Source of the DNA: Bacillota bacterium
GTDB lineage: Bacteria; Bacillota; Clostridia; Peptostreptococcales; Anaerovoracaceae
Assembly (NCBI GenBank): GCA_017626845.1
Contig: JAGAHX010000029.1
Location: forward strand, 1 to 32,510
Direction of reading: 5' to 3'
Length of the DNA stretch: 32,510 nucleotides
Below, one piece after another: positions 7,533 to 16,513 of this stretch. Positions within the stretch are counted from its first letter, which is position 1; each line of letters begins with the position of its first letter. The notes beneath the pieces are model-generated. The model was not told the DNA's origin, searched no databases, and saw only the letters and a list, made by a program, of their open reading frames with translations. The position numbers and the translations under genes are program-made.

Positions 7533-9515
7533 TTACAGCTTCGCTCTGACTTCCAGCAGCTTGTCGCGCAGCATCGCGGCCCGCTCGAACTGCAGATCCT
7601 TGGCGGCCGCCTTCATCTCCTTTTCCAGCTTCTTGGCATAGTCCGCCAGTTCCCTCTTCGTGAGTTCCAGCACGCTCTTGCCTTCGTAGCTGTCCAGGTC
7701 TTCCTCCACCTTCTGGGTCACTTCGATCACATCGCGGACCGCCTTCTTGATGGTCTCCGGCGTAATGCCGTGCTCCTCGTTGTACTTCATCTGGATGCTA
7801 CGGCGGCGCTCCGTCTCGTCCAGAGCGGTGCGCATGGCAGGCGAGATCGTGTCCGCATACATGATGACCCGCCCTTCCGCATTTCTTGCGGCGCGGCCGA
7901 TGGTCTGGATGAGCGACGTCTCCGTACGAAGGAATCCTTCCTTGTCCGCATCCAGGATGGCGACCAGCGCTACCTCCGGCAGGTCCAGGCCCTCCCGCAG
8001 CAGGTTGATCCCCACCAGCGTATCGAAGACGCCCAGACGCAGATCGCGCAGGATCTCGTTGCGTTCCAGCGTATCCACTTCGGAGTGCATGTAGCGGACT
8101 TTCAGCCCGGCGTTCTTCAGATAATCCGTCAGGTTTTCCGCCATCTTCTTTGTAAGGGTCGTCACCAGCACCCGGTGGCCCTTATCCACCTCTTTATGGA
8201 TCTCGCCAATGAGGTGGTCGATCTGCCCTTCCGTCGGCACGATCTCGATGGGCGGATCCAGCAGACCCGTGGGACGGATGACTTGCTCTGCAGAGATGCC
8301 GCCGGATACTTCCCGTTCGTAGGCTGCCGGTGTCGCGGAGATAAAGATCGCCTGGTTGATCATGGCGTCGAATTCCTCGAAGCGAAGCGGCCGGTTGTCC
8401 AGCGCCGAAGGCAGGCGGAAGCCGTAGTCCACCAGCGCTGTCTTTCTGGACTTGTCGCCGTGGGCCATGGCCCGCAGCTGTGGCAGCATGACGTGGCTCT
8501 CGTCGATGACCACGAGAAAATCCTTGGGGAAGTAGTCGATGAGGGTATAGGGTTTTGCTCCCGGGGGATTGCCCACGATGTGGCGGGAATAGTTCTCGAT
8601 GCCCTTGCAGGAACCGATCTCCCGCATCATCTCCAGGTCGTAGCGGGTGCGCTGCTCCAGCCTCTGGGCTTCCAGCAGTTTGCCGCGGTCACGCAGCCAC
8701 ACGAGGCGCTCCTCCAGTTCCTCCTCGATCGTAACGAGTGCCCGGTCCATGTTCTCCTTGGACGTGGCGTAATGGGATGCAGGGAAGATCGCGATGTGAT
8801 TGCGGGTACCGGTGATCTCGCCCGTCACCGGGTTCATCTCCTTGATGGACTCCACCTCGTCCCCGAACAGCTCGATGCGCACGGCGGATTCGCTTCCGAT
8901 GGGGATGATGTCGATGATGTCGCCACGCACCCGGAACGTGCCGCGCTCGAAACCCAGGTCGTTGCGGGTATACTGGATATCCGTCAGCTTGCGCAGGATG
9001 TCCAGCCGGCTCTTGGTCTGGCCGGGCCGCAGGGACAGCATCTGATTCTTGTAGTCGAAGGGGCTGCCCAGACCGTAGATGCAGGAAACGGATGCCACGA
9101 TGATGACGTCCCGGCGTTCCGCCAGCGCCGCCGTCGCGGAATAGCGCAGACGGTCGATCTCCTCGTTTACGTCCGAGTCCTTTTCGATATAGGTATCCGT
9201 CGAAGGCACGTAGGCCTCCGGCTGGTAATAGTCGTAGTAAGAAATAAAATACTCCACCGCGTTGTCCGGGAAGAATTCCTTGAATTCTCCGCAGAGCTGC
9301 GCGGCGAGGGTCTTGTTGTGGGAGATGACGAGCGTAGGCCGCTGCACCTGCTGGATGACGTTGGCGATGGTAAAGGTCTTGCCGCTTCCGGTGACCCCCA
9401 GCAGCGTCTGATACCGCTTGCCTGCGTTCAGCCCGTCGACGAGCTTTCGCACCGCCTCCGGCTGGTCTCCCATCATGGAAAATGGCGCTTTCAGGTGAAA
9501 CTTCTGGTCTTCCAT
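7533..9515 (-). CDS. uvrB: excinuclease ABC subunit B
   Basis: A 660-residue nucleotide excision repair protein. UvrB receives damaged DNA from UvrA, verifies the lesion with its helicase fold and recruits UvrC. The Walker A motif GVTGSGKT is at 40-47. The beta-hairpin that clamps DNA is in [20 protein letters not shown], the Walker B is VVIDESHVM, and helicase motif VI lies in [14 protein letters not shown]. The C-terminal UVR domain ([20 protein letters not shown]) contacts UvrC. The length is normal. The start at 9515 has TAGGAG 7 bases upstream; a longer frame to 9575 runs into rqcP and has no support. It lies 10 bases after rqcP, so the two are probably co-transcribed. uvrA and uvrC are not in the window. 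Confidence 0.98.
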   Translation of the reverse strand: MEDQKFHLKAPFSMMGDQPEAVRKLVDGLNAGKRYQTLLGVTGSGKTFTIANVIQQVQRPTLVISHNKTLAAQLCGEFKEFFPDNAVEYFISYYDYYQPEAYVPSTDTYIEKDSDVNEEIDRLRYSATAALAERRDVIIVASVSCIYGLGSPFDYKNQMLSLRPGQTKSRLDILRKLTDIQYTRNDLGFERGTFRVRGDIIDIIPIGSESAVRIELFGDEVESIKEMNPVTGEITGTRNHIAIFPASHYATSKENMDRALVTIEEELEERLVWLRDRGKLLEAQRLEQRTRYDLEMMREIGSCKGIENYSRHIVGNPPGAKPYTLIDYFPKDFLVVIDESHVMLPQLRAMAHGDKSRKTALVDYGFRLPSALDNRPLRFEEFDAMINQAIFISATPAAYEREVSGGISAEQVIRPTGLLDPPIEIVPTEGQIDHLIGEIHKEVDKGHRVLVTTLTKKMAENLTDYLKNAGLKVRYMHSEVDTLERNEILRDLRLGVFDTLVGINLLREGLDLPEVALVAILDADKEGFLRTETSLIQTIGRAARNAEGRVIMYADTISPAMRTALDETERRRSIQMKYNEEHGITPETIKKAVRDVIEVTQKVEEDLDSYEGKSVLELTKRELADYAKKLEKEMKAAAKDLQFERAAMLRDKLLEVRAKL

Positions 9516-9525
9516 GGTTCTTCTC

Positions 9526-9771
9526 CTACTGGGAGATGACTTCGTACAGCGCGGATGCGCCGTCCTTCGTAACATGTTCCGGCGTGGACAGCACCCGCAC
9601 CTTCATCTCGGAATTGCCAAAGCGGATGAGGATCTCGTCCCCTGCCTTCACCTGGGCGGAGGGCTTGGCGGCCTTGCCGTTCAGAAAAATACGCTCTTCC
9701 TCCGCGGCGTCATGGGCCACGGTGCGTCTTTTGATGAGTCTGGATACTTTTAAATACTTATCGATTCTCAT
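9526..9771 (-). CDS. rqcP: S4-domain RNA-binding protein RqcP (YabO)
   Basis: An 81-residue protein that is essentially one S4 RNA-binding domain: [19 protein letters not shown], then [22 protein letters not shown]. In B. subtilis the homologue YabO/RqcP binds the 50S subunit and supports RqcH-driven alanine tailing in ribosome quality control; E. coli Hsp15 is related. The mazG and SpoVB-like neighbours match the B. subtilis yabM-yabN-yabO order, which supports RqcP over other S4 proteins. The ATG at 9771 is preferred over a TTG at 9792, although neither has a good ribosome site. The leader overlaps the terminator of hup, so expression probably depends on read-through. Confidence 0.88.
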   Translation of the reverse strand: MRIDKYLKVSRLIKRRTVAHDAAEEERIFLNGKAAKPSAQVKAGDEILIRFGNSEMKVRVLSTPEHVTKDGASALYEVISQ

Positions 9772-9778
9772 AGCGGTC

Positions 9779-9806
9779 AAAAAAAGGGGCAACGCAAGGT
9801 TGCCCC
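9779..9806 (-). terminator. terminator of hup, within the rqcP leader
   Basis: On the minus strand GGGGCAAC/GTTGCCCC (9806-9799 with 9793-9786) forms a stem with a 5-base loop, followed by T7 (9785-9779). It lies 21 bases after the hup stop and 8 bases before the rqcP start. Confidence 0.85.
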
Positions 9807-9827
9807 GGGGATGAACATGTTCAAAAA

Positions 9828-10109
9828 CTACTTGTTGACAGCGTCCTTGAAAGCCTTACCAGCCTTGAATACAGGTGCGGTGGAAGCGGGAATCTTAACG
9901 GTTTCGCCGGGCTTCTGCGGGTTGCGGCCGGTTCTGGCCTTTCTCTTTCTGGTTTCGAAAGTGCCGAATCCGATCAGCTGGACCTTGCCGTTCTTCTTGG
10001 ACAGTTCCTTTTCAACGACCTTGATGAAAGCGTTGACAGTAGCTTCTGTATCCTTCTTGGTAAGCTTCGTTTCCTTTGCGACTGCTTCTACTAACTGAGA
10101 CTTGTTCAT
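9828..10109 (-). CDS. hup: HU-family DNA-binding protein
   Basis: A 93-residue nucleoid protein. Its start MNKSQLVEAVAKETKLTKKD, the GFGTFETRKRKARTGRNPQ beta-arm segment with the proline that intercalates into DNA, and its length match HU. It works as a dimer that bends and compacts DNA. The start is fixed by AGGAGG 6 bases upstream. The gene is 30 bases after mazG and is followed by a strong terminator. In B. subtilis the HU gene lies elsewhere; its placement between mazG and rqcP is known from other Clostridia (from memory). Confidence 0.97.
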   Translation of the reverse strand: MNKSQLVEAVAKETKLTKKDTEATVNAFIKVVEKELSKKNGKVQLIGFGTFETRKRKARTGRNPQKPGETVKIPASTAPVFKAGKAFKDAVNK

Positions 10110-10139
10110 TTTTTTCCTCCTGTTTCTTTTAGCAATACG

Positions 10140-10970
10140 TTACTTGTTTTTCTTTGCTTCTTCCCACAGCACATCCATCTCTGCGAGGGTCATGTCTTCT
10201 AATCTGAGGCCCTTGCGCGAAGCGGATTCCTCAACATGAGAGAAGCGGGTCATGAACTTTTGGGTCGTGGCGTTGAGCGCGTCCTCGGGGTCTATGTCCA
10301 GAAATCTGGAGACATTGGTGACCGCAAAGAGCAGATCTCCCAGTTCTTCCCGGATATGCGCCTTGTCGCCCTGCTCGTATGCTTCCTTGAGTTCGGCGGT
10401 CTCTTCGTCCACCTTTGCGAACGCACCGCTTACGTCGTCCCAATCAAAACCGACTCTTGCTGCTTTTTTCTGCACCTTTTCGCTGCGCAGCAGTGCCGGC
10501 AGGTGACGGGGGATCTTCTGCATATTGGCAGTGGTAGAGATTTCCGTTTTCTCCACCTCTTTGATATTTTCCCACAAGTCAAGTACATTGTCAACGCTTA
10601 AGGCGTTAGAATCGTTGGAATTTTCGGCTTTCGGACCGAATACGTGGGGATGGCGGCGGATCATTTTATCGCACTCCGCGTCGCAGATCTCCCGCATGGT
10701 AAAGGTGCCGGATTCCCTTGCGATCTGGGCGTGCATCACCACCTGGAGCAGCACGTCGCCCAGTTCTTCGACCAGGTTGTCCCGGTCATGATTTTCGATG
10801 GCCTGCACCACTTCGTAGGCTTCTTCCACCATGCCCCGGGTAAGGCTTTCGTGGGTCTGGGCGCGGTCCCAGGGGCATCCGTCCGGTGCCCGCAGGATCT
10901 CGATGACCCTCTGCAGCCGCGCAAAGGCCTCCGCATCCGTTTCCGATCTCTTAAACAGTTCTTCGTACAT
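10140..10970 (-). CDS. mazG: nucleoside triphosphate pyrophosphohydrolase MazG
   Basis: A 276-residue all-alpha NTP pyrophosphatase that hydrolyses NTPs and dNTPs to the monophosphate and pyrophosphate, including damaged ones. The N-terminal MazG repeat contains CPWDRAQTHESLTRGMVEEA and then LVEELGDVLLQVVMHAQ, which gives the EExxE...ExxD metal-binding set. A second repeat contains DEETAELKEAYE and REELGDLLFAVTNVSRF. It lacks the methylase-like N-terminal domain found in B. subtilis YabN and so resembles E. coli MazG. It starts one base after the stop of the SpoVB-like gene, with only a weak GAG site, which suggests translational coupling. Confidence 0.95.
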   Translation of the reverse strand: MYEELFKRSETDAEAFARLQRVIEILRAPDGCPWDRAQTHESLTRGMVEEAYEVVQAIENHDRDNLVEELGDVLLQVVMHAQIARESGTFTMREICDAECDKMIRRHPHVFGPKAENSNDSNALSVDNVLDLWENIKEVEKTEISTTANMQKIPRHLPALLRSEKVQKKAARVGFDWDDVSGAFAKVDEETAELKEAYEQGDKAHIREELGDLLFAVTNVSRFLDIDPEDALNATTQKFMTRFSHVEESASRKGLRLEDMTLAEMDVLWEEAKKNK

Positions 10971-10971
10971 A

Positions 10972-12585
10972 TTATCTCACAAATCGCCGCAGCAGGTTTG
11001 CCAGTTTCCTGCCCTTCGGCAGCCTTTCTATCTCTTCCAGCGTAATAGCCTTGAGCGCCAGCACCAGGATGCCGTAAACGAGGACCCCGATCCCGATGGA
11101 TACGACGGTGCTGAGCGCATTGCCCAGGAAACCATGGCAGATCCGGTAGGTTCCCCAGACGACGACCCCCATGACGGCGGCGCAGACGGCGGGTTTTCCG
11201 AAGGTCAGCTTATAATCCACCTTCGTGCCGGTGTGGCGCTTCATGGCGTTAAAATCCAGGAACGCCGCGGTAAAGTATGCTGCCACCGTGCTGATGGCGG
11301 CGCCTCTCACGTTGAGCGCCGGAATGCCGGTGAGCAGATACGTCAAGGCGATCTTCACCAGGGCGCCGATGCACAGATTCTGCACCGGGACCATCTGTTT
11401 GCCGATGCCCTGCAGGATGCCGTTGAGGGCGTGCGCCATACCTAAGAAGATGACCCCATAGGCGAGGATCTGCAGGCAACCGCCGGCAGATGCTGCGCTT
11501 TCCCGCACCCTCGGATAAAACAGCAGCATGATGGGCGTGGACAGCACGCTCATCCCCACAGCGCAGGGAATGCTGAGAATGGAGGCATACCGCAGCGCCA
11601 GATTGATATTGTCGTGCATGAACTTCGTTTCCTGGCGTTTAAAGGCGGATGCCACCACGGGCACGATGCTCATGGAGACCGCCTGCAGCAGCACCTGCGG
11701 GAAATTGAGCAGCGGCGCCGCCATGCCCGTCAGCTGGCCGTACAGTGCTCGTGCCATGTCGGAATCGAAACCGATGGAGATGAGTCTCGTCTTGACGATC
11801 GCCGTATCGATGGTGTTGATGACCGGCAGAACAGCGGAGCCGATGGTGATGGGCACCGCGATGATCAGAATGTCTTTAAAGATATTGCCTACGCTCTCCA
11901 CGTCGGTGCGCACGTCGCGCGATACTTCTTCGAGGATCGCCTTTCTGCGCTTTAGATACACGAGGCCGATGCCTAAAAAGCCGAACAGCGCACCCGCCGT
12001 AGCGCCAAAAGAAGCGCCTGCCGCGGCGATGTTAAGCCCTTTGGGCAGCAGGATGACCGCAAGACCGAGGCCGATGGCCACCCGGAACGCCTGCTCCACG
12101 ACCTGGGAGACGGCTGTGGGAGTCATGTCCTGAAGCCCCTGGAAATAGCCGCGGAAGGAGCTCATGAGCGGGCAGAAGAACAGCGCCGGCGCAATGGCCT
12201 GCATGCAGTAGATCGCCCCCGGCTCCTTGATGGCGCGGGTAATGGCGCCCGCCCCTAAAAACAGGATGGCGCTCGTGACGACGCCGGTGCCGAACAGCAG
12301 CCAGAACGACACCTTAAATACCCTGTGCGCCTCGTAGCGGCGGTCCAGCGCGGTCCTTTCGGCTACCATGCGGGCGATGGCCGTGGGGATGCCGGCGATG
12401 GCCAGGGTCAGAAACAGATTATAGATCGGATACGCCGTCTGGTAATACCCCATCCCGTCGTCGCCGATGATGTTGGCCAGCGGAATGCGGAAAAAGGCCC
12501 CCAGCACCTTGATGATGATGCCGGCGAGGCCGAGGATGACGGCGCCCTTTAAAAAGCTTTTGTTTTTGCTGTTTGTTTCGTCCAT
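10972..12585 (-). CDS. SpoVB-like polysaccharide/lipid flippase (MOP superfamily)
   Basis: A 537-residue membrane protein with about 14 hydrophobic helices. The start NKSFLKGAVILGLAGIIIKVLG and the following FRIPLANIIGDDGMGYYQTAYP are characteristic of the SpoVB/YabM branch of MurJ-like flippases, which move lipid-linked envelope precursors across the membrane. In B. subtilis the homologous gene yabM precedes yabN (mazG), as here. Whether this copy serves peptidoglycan, polysaccharide or spore cortex cannot be told. The promoter's -10 element ends only 8 bases before the ATG and no ribosome site is present, so the mRNA is probably leaderless. Confidence 0.9.
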   Translation of the reverse strand: MDETNSKNKSFLKGAVILGLAGIIIKVLGAFFRIPLANIIGDDGMGYYQTAYPIYNLFLTLAIAGIPTAIARMVAERTALDRRYEAHRVFKVSFWLLFGTGVVTSAILFLGAGAITRAIKEPGAIYCMQAIAPALFFCPLMSSFRGYFQGLQDMTPTAVSQVVEQAFRVAIGLGLAVILLPKGLNIAAAGASFGATAGALFGFLGIGLVYLKRRKAILEEVSRDVRTDVESVGNIFKDILIIAVPITIGSAVLPVINTIDTAIVKTRLISIGFDSDMARALYGQLTGMAAPLLNFPQVLLQAVSMSIVPVVASAFKRQETKFMHDNINLALRYASILSIPCAVGMSVLSTPIMLLFYPRVRESAASAGGCLQILAYGVIFLGMAHALNGILQGIGKQMVPVQNLCIGALVKIALTYLLTGIPALNVRGAAISTVAAYFTAAFLDFNAMKRHTGTKVDYKLTFGKPAVCAAVMGVVVWGTYRICHGFLGNALSTVVSIGIGVLVYGILVLALKAITLEEIERLPKGRKLANLLRRFVR

Positions 12586-12593
12586 AACAATTT

Positions 12594-12602
12594 ATTATAG
12601 CA
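12594..12602 (-). promoter_or_regulatory. extended -10 promoter of the SpoVB-like gene
   Basis: On the minus strand TGCTATAAT is a perfect extended -10 element. The -35 position (TTTCCG) is poor and lies in the terminator stem of the gene upstream. The expected start of transcription is about two bases before the ATG. Confidence 0.65.
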
Positions 12603-12603
12603 C

Positions 12604-12632
12604 AAAAAAGAAAGGCGGAAACCGCCTTTCTT
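12604..12632 (-). terminator. terminator after the solute-binding protein gene
   Basis: A GAAAGGCGG/CCGCCTTTC stem (12610-12618 with 12622-12630), extended by two A-T pairs, is followed on the minus strand by T6. It starts 9 bases after the stop of the solute-binding protein gene. Confidence 0.88.
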
Positions 12633-12640
12633 GAAAAGCT

Positions 12641-13957
12641 CTATTTGTCCTGCAGATTCCCGAAGCCGTTCACGGCATCTTCGATGGAGATCAGACCGTT
12701 GCTCAGCTGCCAGCAGGCTTTTTGGACCTGGGAATCGGCATCTCCCGAGATCCCGATCTCATATTGATAGATCACATGATCTTCCGGAAGTTCGCCGAAT
12801 GCCGCATATACGCTGTCCAGGGACATGTCTTTGCAGGGCGTCACCATGCGTTTATCCGCCGCAACCTGATTCATCTGCTCCGTCGTAACGAGGAAGCGCA
12901 TGAATTCGTTCGTCAGGTCCAGATTTTTACTCTTCTGATTCACGGCAAAACCCATGGACACAGAGGTCAGGAAATAACCGCCCTCTTCCGTGGAGGGAAC
13001 CGGCCGGAAACTGTACGTAAACGGCGATGCCGTAAACGCCTCGGACTGGCTCTCCCTCTTCTGCGTACCGGAGACCGTATTGCTGGAAGCCATCATCATC
13101 GGAACGTCGCCTTCAAAGAAGCGCATGATGACATCCTGATAATCATTTTCCATCATTTTGCTGAGTTCGGGGTCTGCACAGCCATGGTTCATAAAATCAT
13201 CAAGGAGTTCCAGTGTGGACCGCAGATGCTCTCCGCCGGCAGCGCCCATACTGTTCACTTCTTCGATCGATTCCGGCCCCTCCGACAGGATCTGCGCGCA
13301 GAAATACGGATAATAGAGGGGGAACGTGAAGAACGAACCCTGATTATACCCCATGACAGGGCTTTCATAACCGACTTCCCGGAATGCATCACAGGCGGAG
13401 ATCAGGTCGGCATACGTCTCAGGTATGGCGATTCCTTCCTTCGCAAAGAGATCTTCGTTGACCATCATGCCGTAGGTCGCACAGTAGACGGGGACCATGG
13501 GCAGATGACCCTCCGCATCCCGCTGCAGCAGATTCTCCCGAATACTGGACAAGTCGATGTTCAGGGAGTCTTCGGAAAGATCTTCCGCCAATGCCAGGAG
13601 ATCCTCACGCGTCTGCCCGGTGATCATCCGGGGATACATAAAGAAGATATCCGGGGCTTCCTCGCTGGTGAGCGCCGCCGCCACCGTGTTGCTGTAATCG
13701 TCCAGGTAGGTGTAGGACATCTTCACGTTGGGATAAAACGCTTCGAACCGGTTGAAGGCCGATTCCAAAGCCTCGAAATTGCTGTAATGTCCGACAACGC
13801 TGACCGACCCTTCTGTCTGCGGATCTAAGGAGGGCTCATACGGTTTCGCTTCCGGTTCCGCATATCCCTGGGGCTGGCCGCCCGTCGTACAGCCGGGGAG
13901 AGCAAGCAGCAGACAAAGCGTCAGTGCGAGACAAAGGGTTCGTTTGACCGAGTTCAT
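12641..13957 (-). CDS. extracellular solute-binding lipoprotein (family 1)
   Basis: A 438-residue lipoprotein. The signal peptide ends in ALPGC, with the lipidated cysteine at residue 23, and a short Pro/Glu linker follows. The body has the layout of ABC sugar-type binding proteins: VSVVGHYSNFEALESAFNRF, then EEAPDIFFMYPRM, YADLISACDAFREVGYESPV, and a C-terminal FLVTTEQMNQVAADK segment. No permease or ATPase gene is nearby. Instead the start overlaps the stop of a hybrid sensor kinase by ATGA (AAGGA site 8 bases upstream), so it may present a ligand to that kinase rather than feed a transporter. It is the last gene of the operon. The ligand is unknown. Confidence 0.88.
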   Translation of the reverse strand: MNSVKRTLCLALTLCLLLALPGCTTGGQPQGYAEPEAKPYEPSLDPQTEGSVSVVGHYSNFEALESAFNRFEAFYPNVKMSYTYLDDYSNTVAAALTSEEAPDIFFMYPRMITGQTREDLLALAEDLSEDSLNIDLSSIRENLLQRDAEGHLPMVPVYCATYGMMVNEDLFAKEGIAIPETYADLISACDAFREVGYESPVMGYNQGSFFTFPLYYPYFCAQILSEGPESIEEVNSMGAAGGEHLRSTLELLDDFMNHGCADPELSKMMENDYQDVIMRFFEGDVPMMMASSNTVSGTQKRESQSEAFTASPFTYSFRPVPSTEEGGYFLTSVSMGFAVNQKSKNLDLTNEFMRFLVTTEQMNQVAADKRMVTPCKDMSLDSVYAAFGELPEDHVIYQYEIGISGDADSQVQKACWQLSNGLISIEDAVNGFGNLQDK

Positions 13958-16500
13958 TGATAAGATCCTTCCCGAACTTTTCTCAGTTCTTTTATGACAA
14001 ATTTAATATCGATAGGTTTGGCGATGTGGCTGTTCATGCCTGCCTTTTTGCATTCCGCGATATCCTCGGAAAAAGCATTTGCGGTCATGGCGATGATGGG
14101 GATAGAAGCCGCCCAGGGAAGCTCCTTCAGACCGCGGATGGAACGGGCCGCCTCCAAACCATTCATGACAGGCATCTGAATATCCATAAAAATCAGATCG
14201 TAGGTGCCTTCTGCGGCTTCGCGGAACATGTCCACGCAGACCTGTCCGTTTTCGGCCCGCACACTGCTTATGCCGCACATCTCCAGCAGTGCGTGAATGA
14301 TCTCCCAGTTGATATCGTTATCTTCTGCGATCAGCACATGCATGCCGGCAAGATCGCTGTTATCCTCTTCCGGTTCCACAGGAGCCCCGGAAGTTCCCAG
14401 TGCACCGCGGATCGACTCGTACAGTTTGGAGCGGAACAGCGGTTTACTGATAAATCCGTTTGCGCCCGCAGCCTTTGCCTCCTCCTCGATATCGGACCAG
14501 TCATAGGCGGAGATGAGCAGGATCGGGACCGTCATGCCGGCTTCGTCCCGGATGCGGCGTATCGTCTCCACGCCGTCCGGTCCGGGCATGCGCCAGTCCA
14601 GGATGATGACGTCAAACGGATGTCCTTTCCGATGTCTTGCCAGCGCTTTTTCATACGCGGTCTCCCCGCTGTCTGCGGTCTCTACAGAAGCTCCCAGCTG
14701 GAGCAGCGCATCCTTTGCGGTCTCGAGGAGCACTTCGTCGTCATCGGCGATCAGAACGCCGATACCGTTTAAGTCCATCTCGTCCAGCTGTTTTTCCGCT
14801 GCCGGGATATCCAGCGTAACCGTAAACGTGGTCCCTTTTCCCTCTTCGCTCTCGCAATCGATGGTCCCGCCCATCAGATCCACCATCTGTTTCGTGATGG
14901 CAAGCCCCAGGCCGGTACCCTGCACTTTGTTGACCCGGCTGTCCGTTTGACGGGAGAAGGGCTGATACATCGTTTTCATGAACTCCTTCGTCATACCGAT
15001 GCCGGTATCGGAGACCTGATACACCAGGCGGATGCAGCCGGGAACGCTGCTTTTCTCTTCTTTCAGATCGATACAGACGCGGCCCTCCGGTCCCGTATAC
15101 TTGATCGCATTGGACAGCAGATTGATGAATATCTGATTCAGTCTCAGCTGATCCGCATACAGATATTCCGTCTCCATGCGGTTGATGCGGAAGTTGAAAT
15201 CGATCGACTTTTCTTTCACCATCGGCTGGGAAAGGTTCACCAGATTCTCTGCCGTCTCCACGATGGAAAAAGAGACGGGGCTGAGCGTAAGCTTCCCGCT
15301 CTCCACCTTGGAAATATCCAGGATATCGTTGATGAGCGTAAGGAGATGATTGCCCGCAAGGCCGATCTTGCGCAGATTTTCCCGGACTGCCTCCGGGTCA
15401 TCCGCATTCTTCTCCGCGATGACCGTAAGACCGGTAATAGCATTCATCGGCGTGCGGATATCGTGGGACATCGTGGACAGGAAATCCGTTTTCGCCCGAT
15501 TCGCGGCATCGGCCTCTTCCGCCGCCAGCTGCAGCTTTTTATTGAAAGCGCGCATATACGCGGCATCCAGAACCAGAATTGCCAGAAGTCCTGCAAAGAC
15601 CACACCGATCAGGCGCCAATCCACGGTAGCAGGCCGAATATCCTTTACGGGGATGTAGCTCAGCAGGCTCCAGTCTTCGGAAGAACGGATAGGCGTATGT
15701 GCGATCAGACAGGACTCTCCCCGGGAGTTGTTCATGAAAAAGGAGCCGCTTTCCTCCAGCATGGTACCGGCCAGGCGGTCCAATGCCTCCTTATCCGACG
15801 CGTTATACGATTTGTAAAACTCGAAGAAACTGCTGTTTTTAAAGGAGTCTCCCTTGATGATATAGCTGCCGGAAGCATCGATCATGGAAAACTCCGCATT
15901 CTGATATTCCTCCTGCGGAAAGACCCATTTGGAACGCAGTTCCGAGATCGGAACGACACGGACCACCACGCCTTCTCTCGGCAACCCTGTATCCGAGTCA
16001 ACGAGAGCGAGTTTATTATAGAACCCGATGGACTGTATGCCGCTCACCGGGCTGGTATACGCTCTGGTAATGTGGACGGATTCTCCCACCGCGCCGATCT
16101 GCGCGAGATCCGGGAAAAGATCGAGATTTTGATACGACACCCCGAAATCGTCGTCGCTTCCCGTCCTCGGCCGGGTCGAGAGCCCTTCCATGCTGCCGTC
16201 ATCCGTGTAGAGAACATGCGCAGCCGCATGTACGGAAACGTGAGACGCCCGGATAAAACGGACAGCCTCCTCCAGCGTCATGTCGTAAGAGGAGATATAA
16301 TGGGCCCAGACATCGCAGATGCGCTGCTCACCCTCCAGGTAATTCTCCGTCACCTGCTCCATCGCCGTCGTCATATTCTGAAACGACACCACTTTTGCAT
16401 CAAAATCCGCCTGGCCCAGATGCCGCGCGTAAAAAGCGACAAAAGCCAGGATGCAGAGCATCAGTATGATATTGACCGGAATGAGACGATTCTTTTTCAT
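13954..16500 (-). CDS. hybrid sensor histidine kinase with two receiver domains
   Basis: An 848-residue membrane kinase. A signal-anchor helix (about 5-26) and a second helix (about 299-317) enclose an extracellular region of about 270 residues with a double-Cache layout (SVHAAAHVLYTDDG, FSMIDASGSYIIKG). Then come HisKA (phosphoacceptor H346 in STMSHDIRTP), HATPase_c (N464 in FINLLSNAIKY, DTGIG, GTGLGL), a first receiver (D635 in IILDWRMPG) and a second (D773 in FMDIQMPVMNG). No HPt or DNA-binding domain is present, so a separate partner must receive the phosphate. A GTG at 16509 is an alternative start; neither has a clear ribosome site, so coupling to thrH upstream is likely. The stop overlaps the solute-binding lipoprotein gene by ATGA. 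Confidence 0.93.
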   Translation of the reverse strand: MKKNRLIPVNIILMLCILAFVAFYARHLGQADFDAKVVSFQNMTTAMEQVTENYLEGEQRICDVWAHYISSYDMTLEEAVRFIRASHVSVHAAAHVLYTDDGSMEGLSTRPRTGSDDDFGVSYQNLDLFPDLAQIGAVGESVHITRAYTSPVSGIQSIGFYNKLALVDSDTGLPREGVVVRVVPISELRSKWVFPQEEYQNAEFSMIDASGSYIIKGDSFKNSSFFEFYKSYNASDKEALDRLAGTMLEESGSFFMNNSRGESCLIAHTPIRSSEDWSLLSYIPVKDIRPATVDWRLIGVVFAGLLAILVLDAAYMRAFNKKLQLAAEEADAANRAKTDFLSTMSHDIRTPMNAITGLTVIAEKNADDPEAVRENLRKIGLAGNHLLTLINDILDISKVESGKLTLSPVSFSIVETAENLVNLSQPMVKEKSIDFNFRINRMETEYLYADQLRLNQIFINLLSNAIKYTGPEGRVCIDLKEEKSSVPGCIRLVYQVSDTGIGMTKEFMKTMYQPFSRQTDSRVNKVQGTGLGLAITKQMVDLMGGTIDCESEEGKGTTFTVTLDIPAAEKQLDEMDLNGIGVLIADDDEVLLETAKDALLQLGASVETADSGETAYEKALARHRKGHPFDVIILDWRMPGPDGVETIRRIRDEAGMTVPILLISAYDWSDIEEEAKAAGANGFISKPLFRSKLYESIRGALGTSGAPVEPEEDNSDLAGMHVLIAEDNDINWEIIHALLEMCGISSVRAENGQVCVDMFREAAEGTYDLIFMDIQMPVMNGLEAARSIRGLKELPWAASIPIIAMTANAFSEDIAECKKAGMNSHIAKPIDIKFVIKELRKVREGSYQ

Positions 16501-16513
16501 GAAATGCACATTA

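Noticed and set aside
7314-9539. Long plus-strand frame of 741 codons opposite uvrB
   Set aside because: It is the complement of an unmistakable uvrB, rich in His, Arg and Gln as expected for a shadow in GC-rich DNA.
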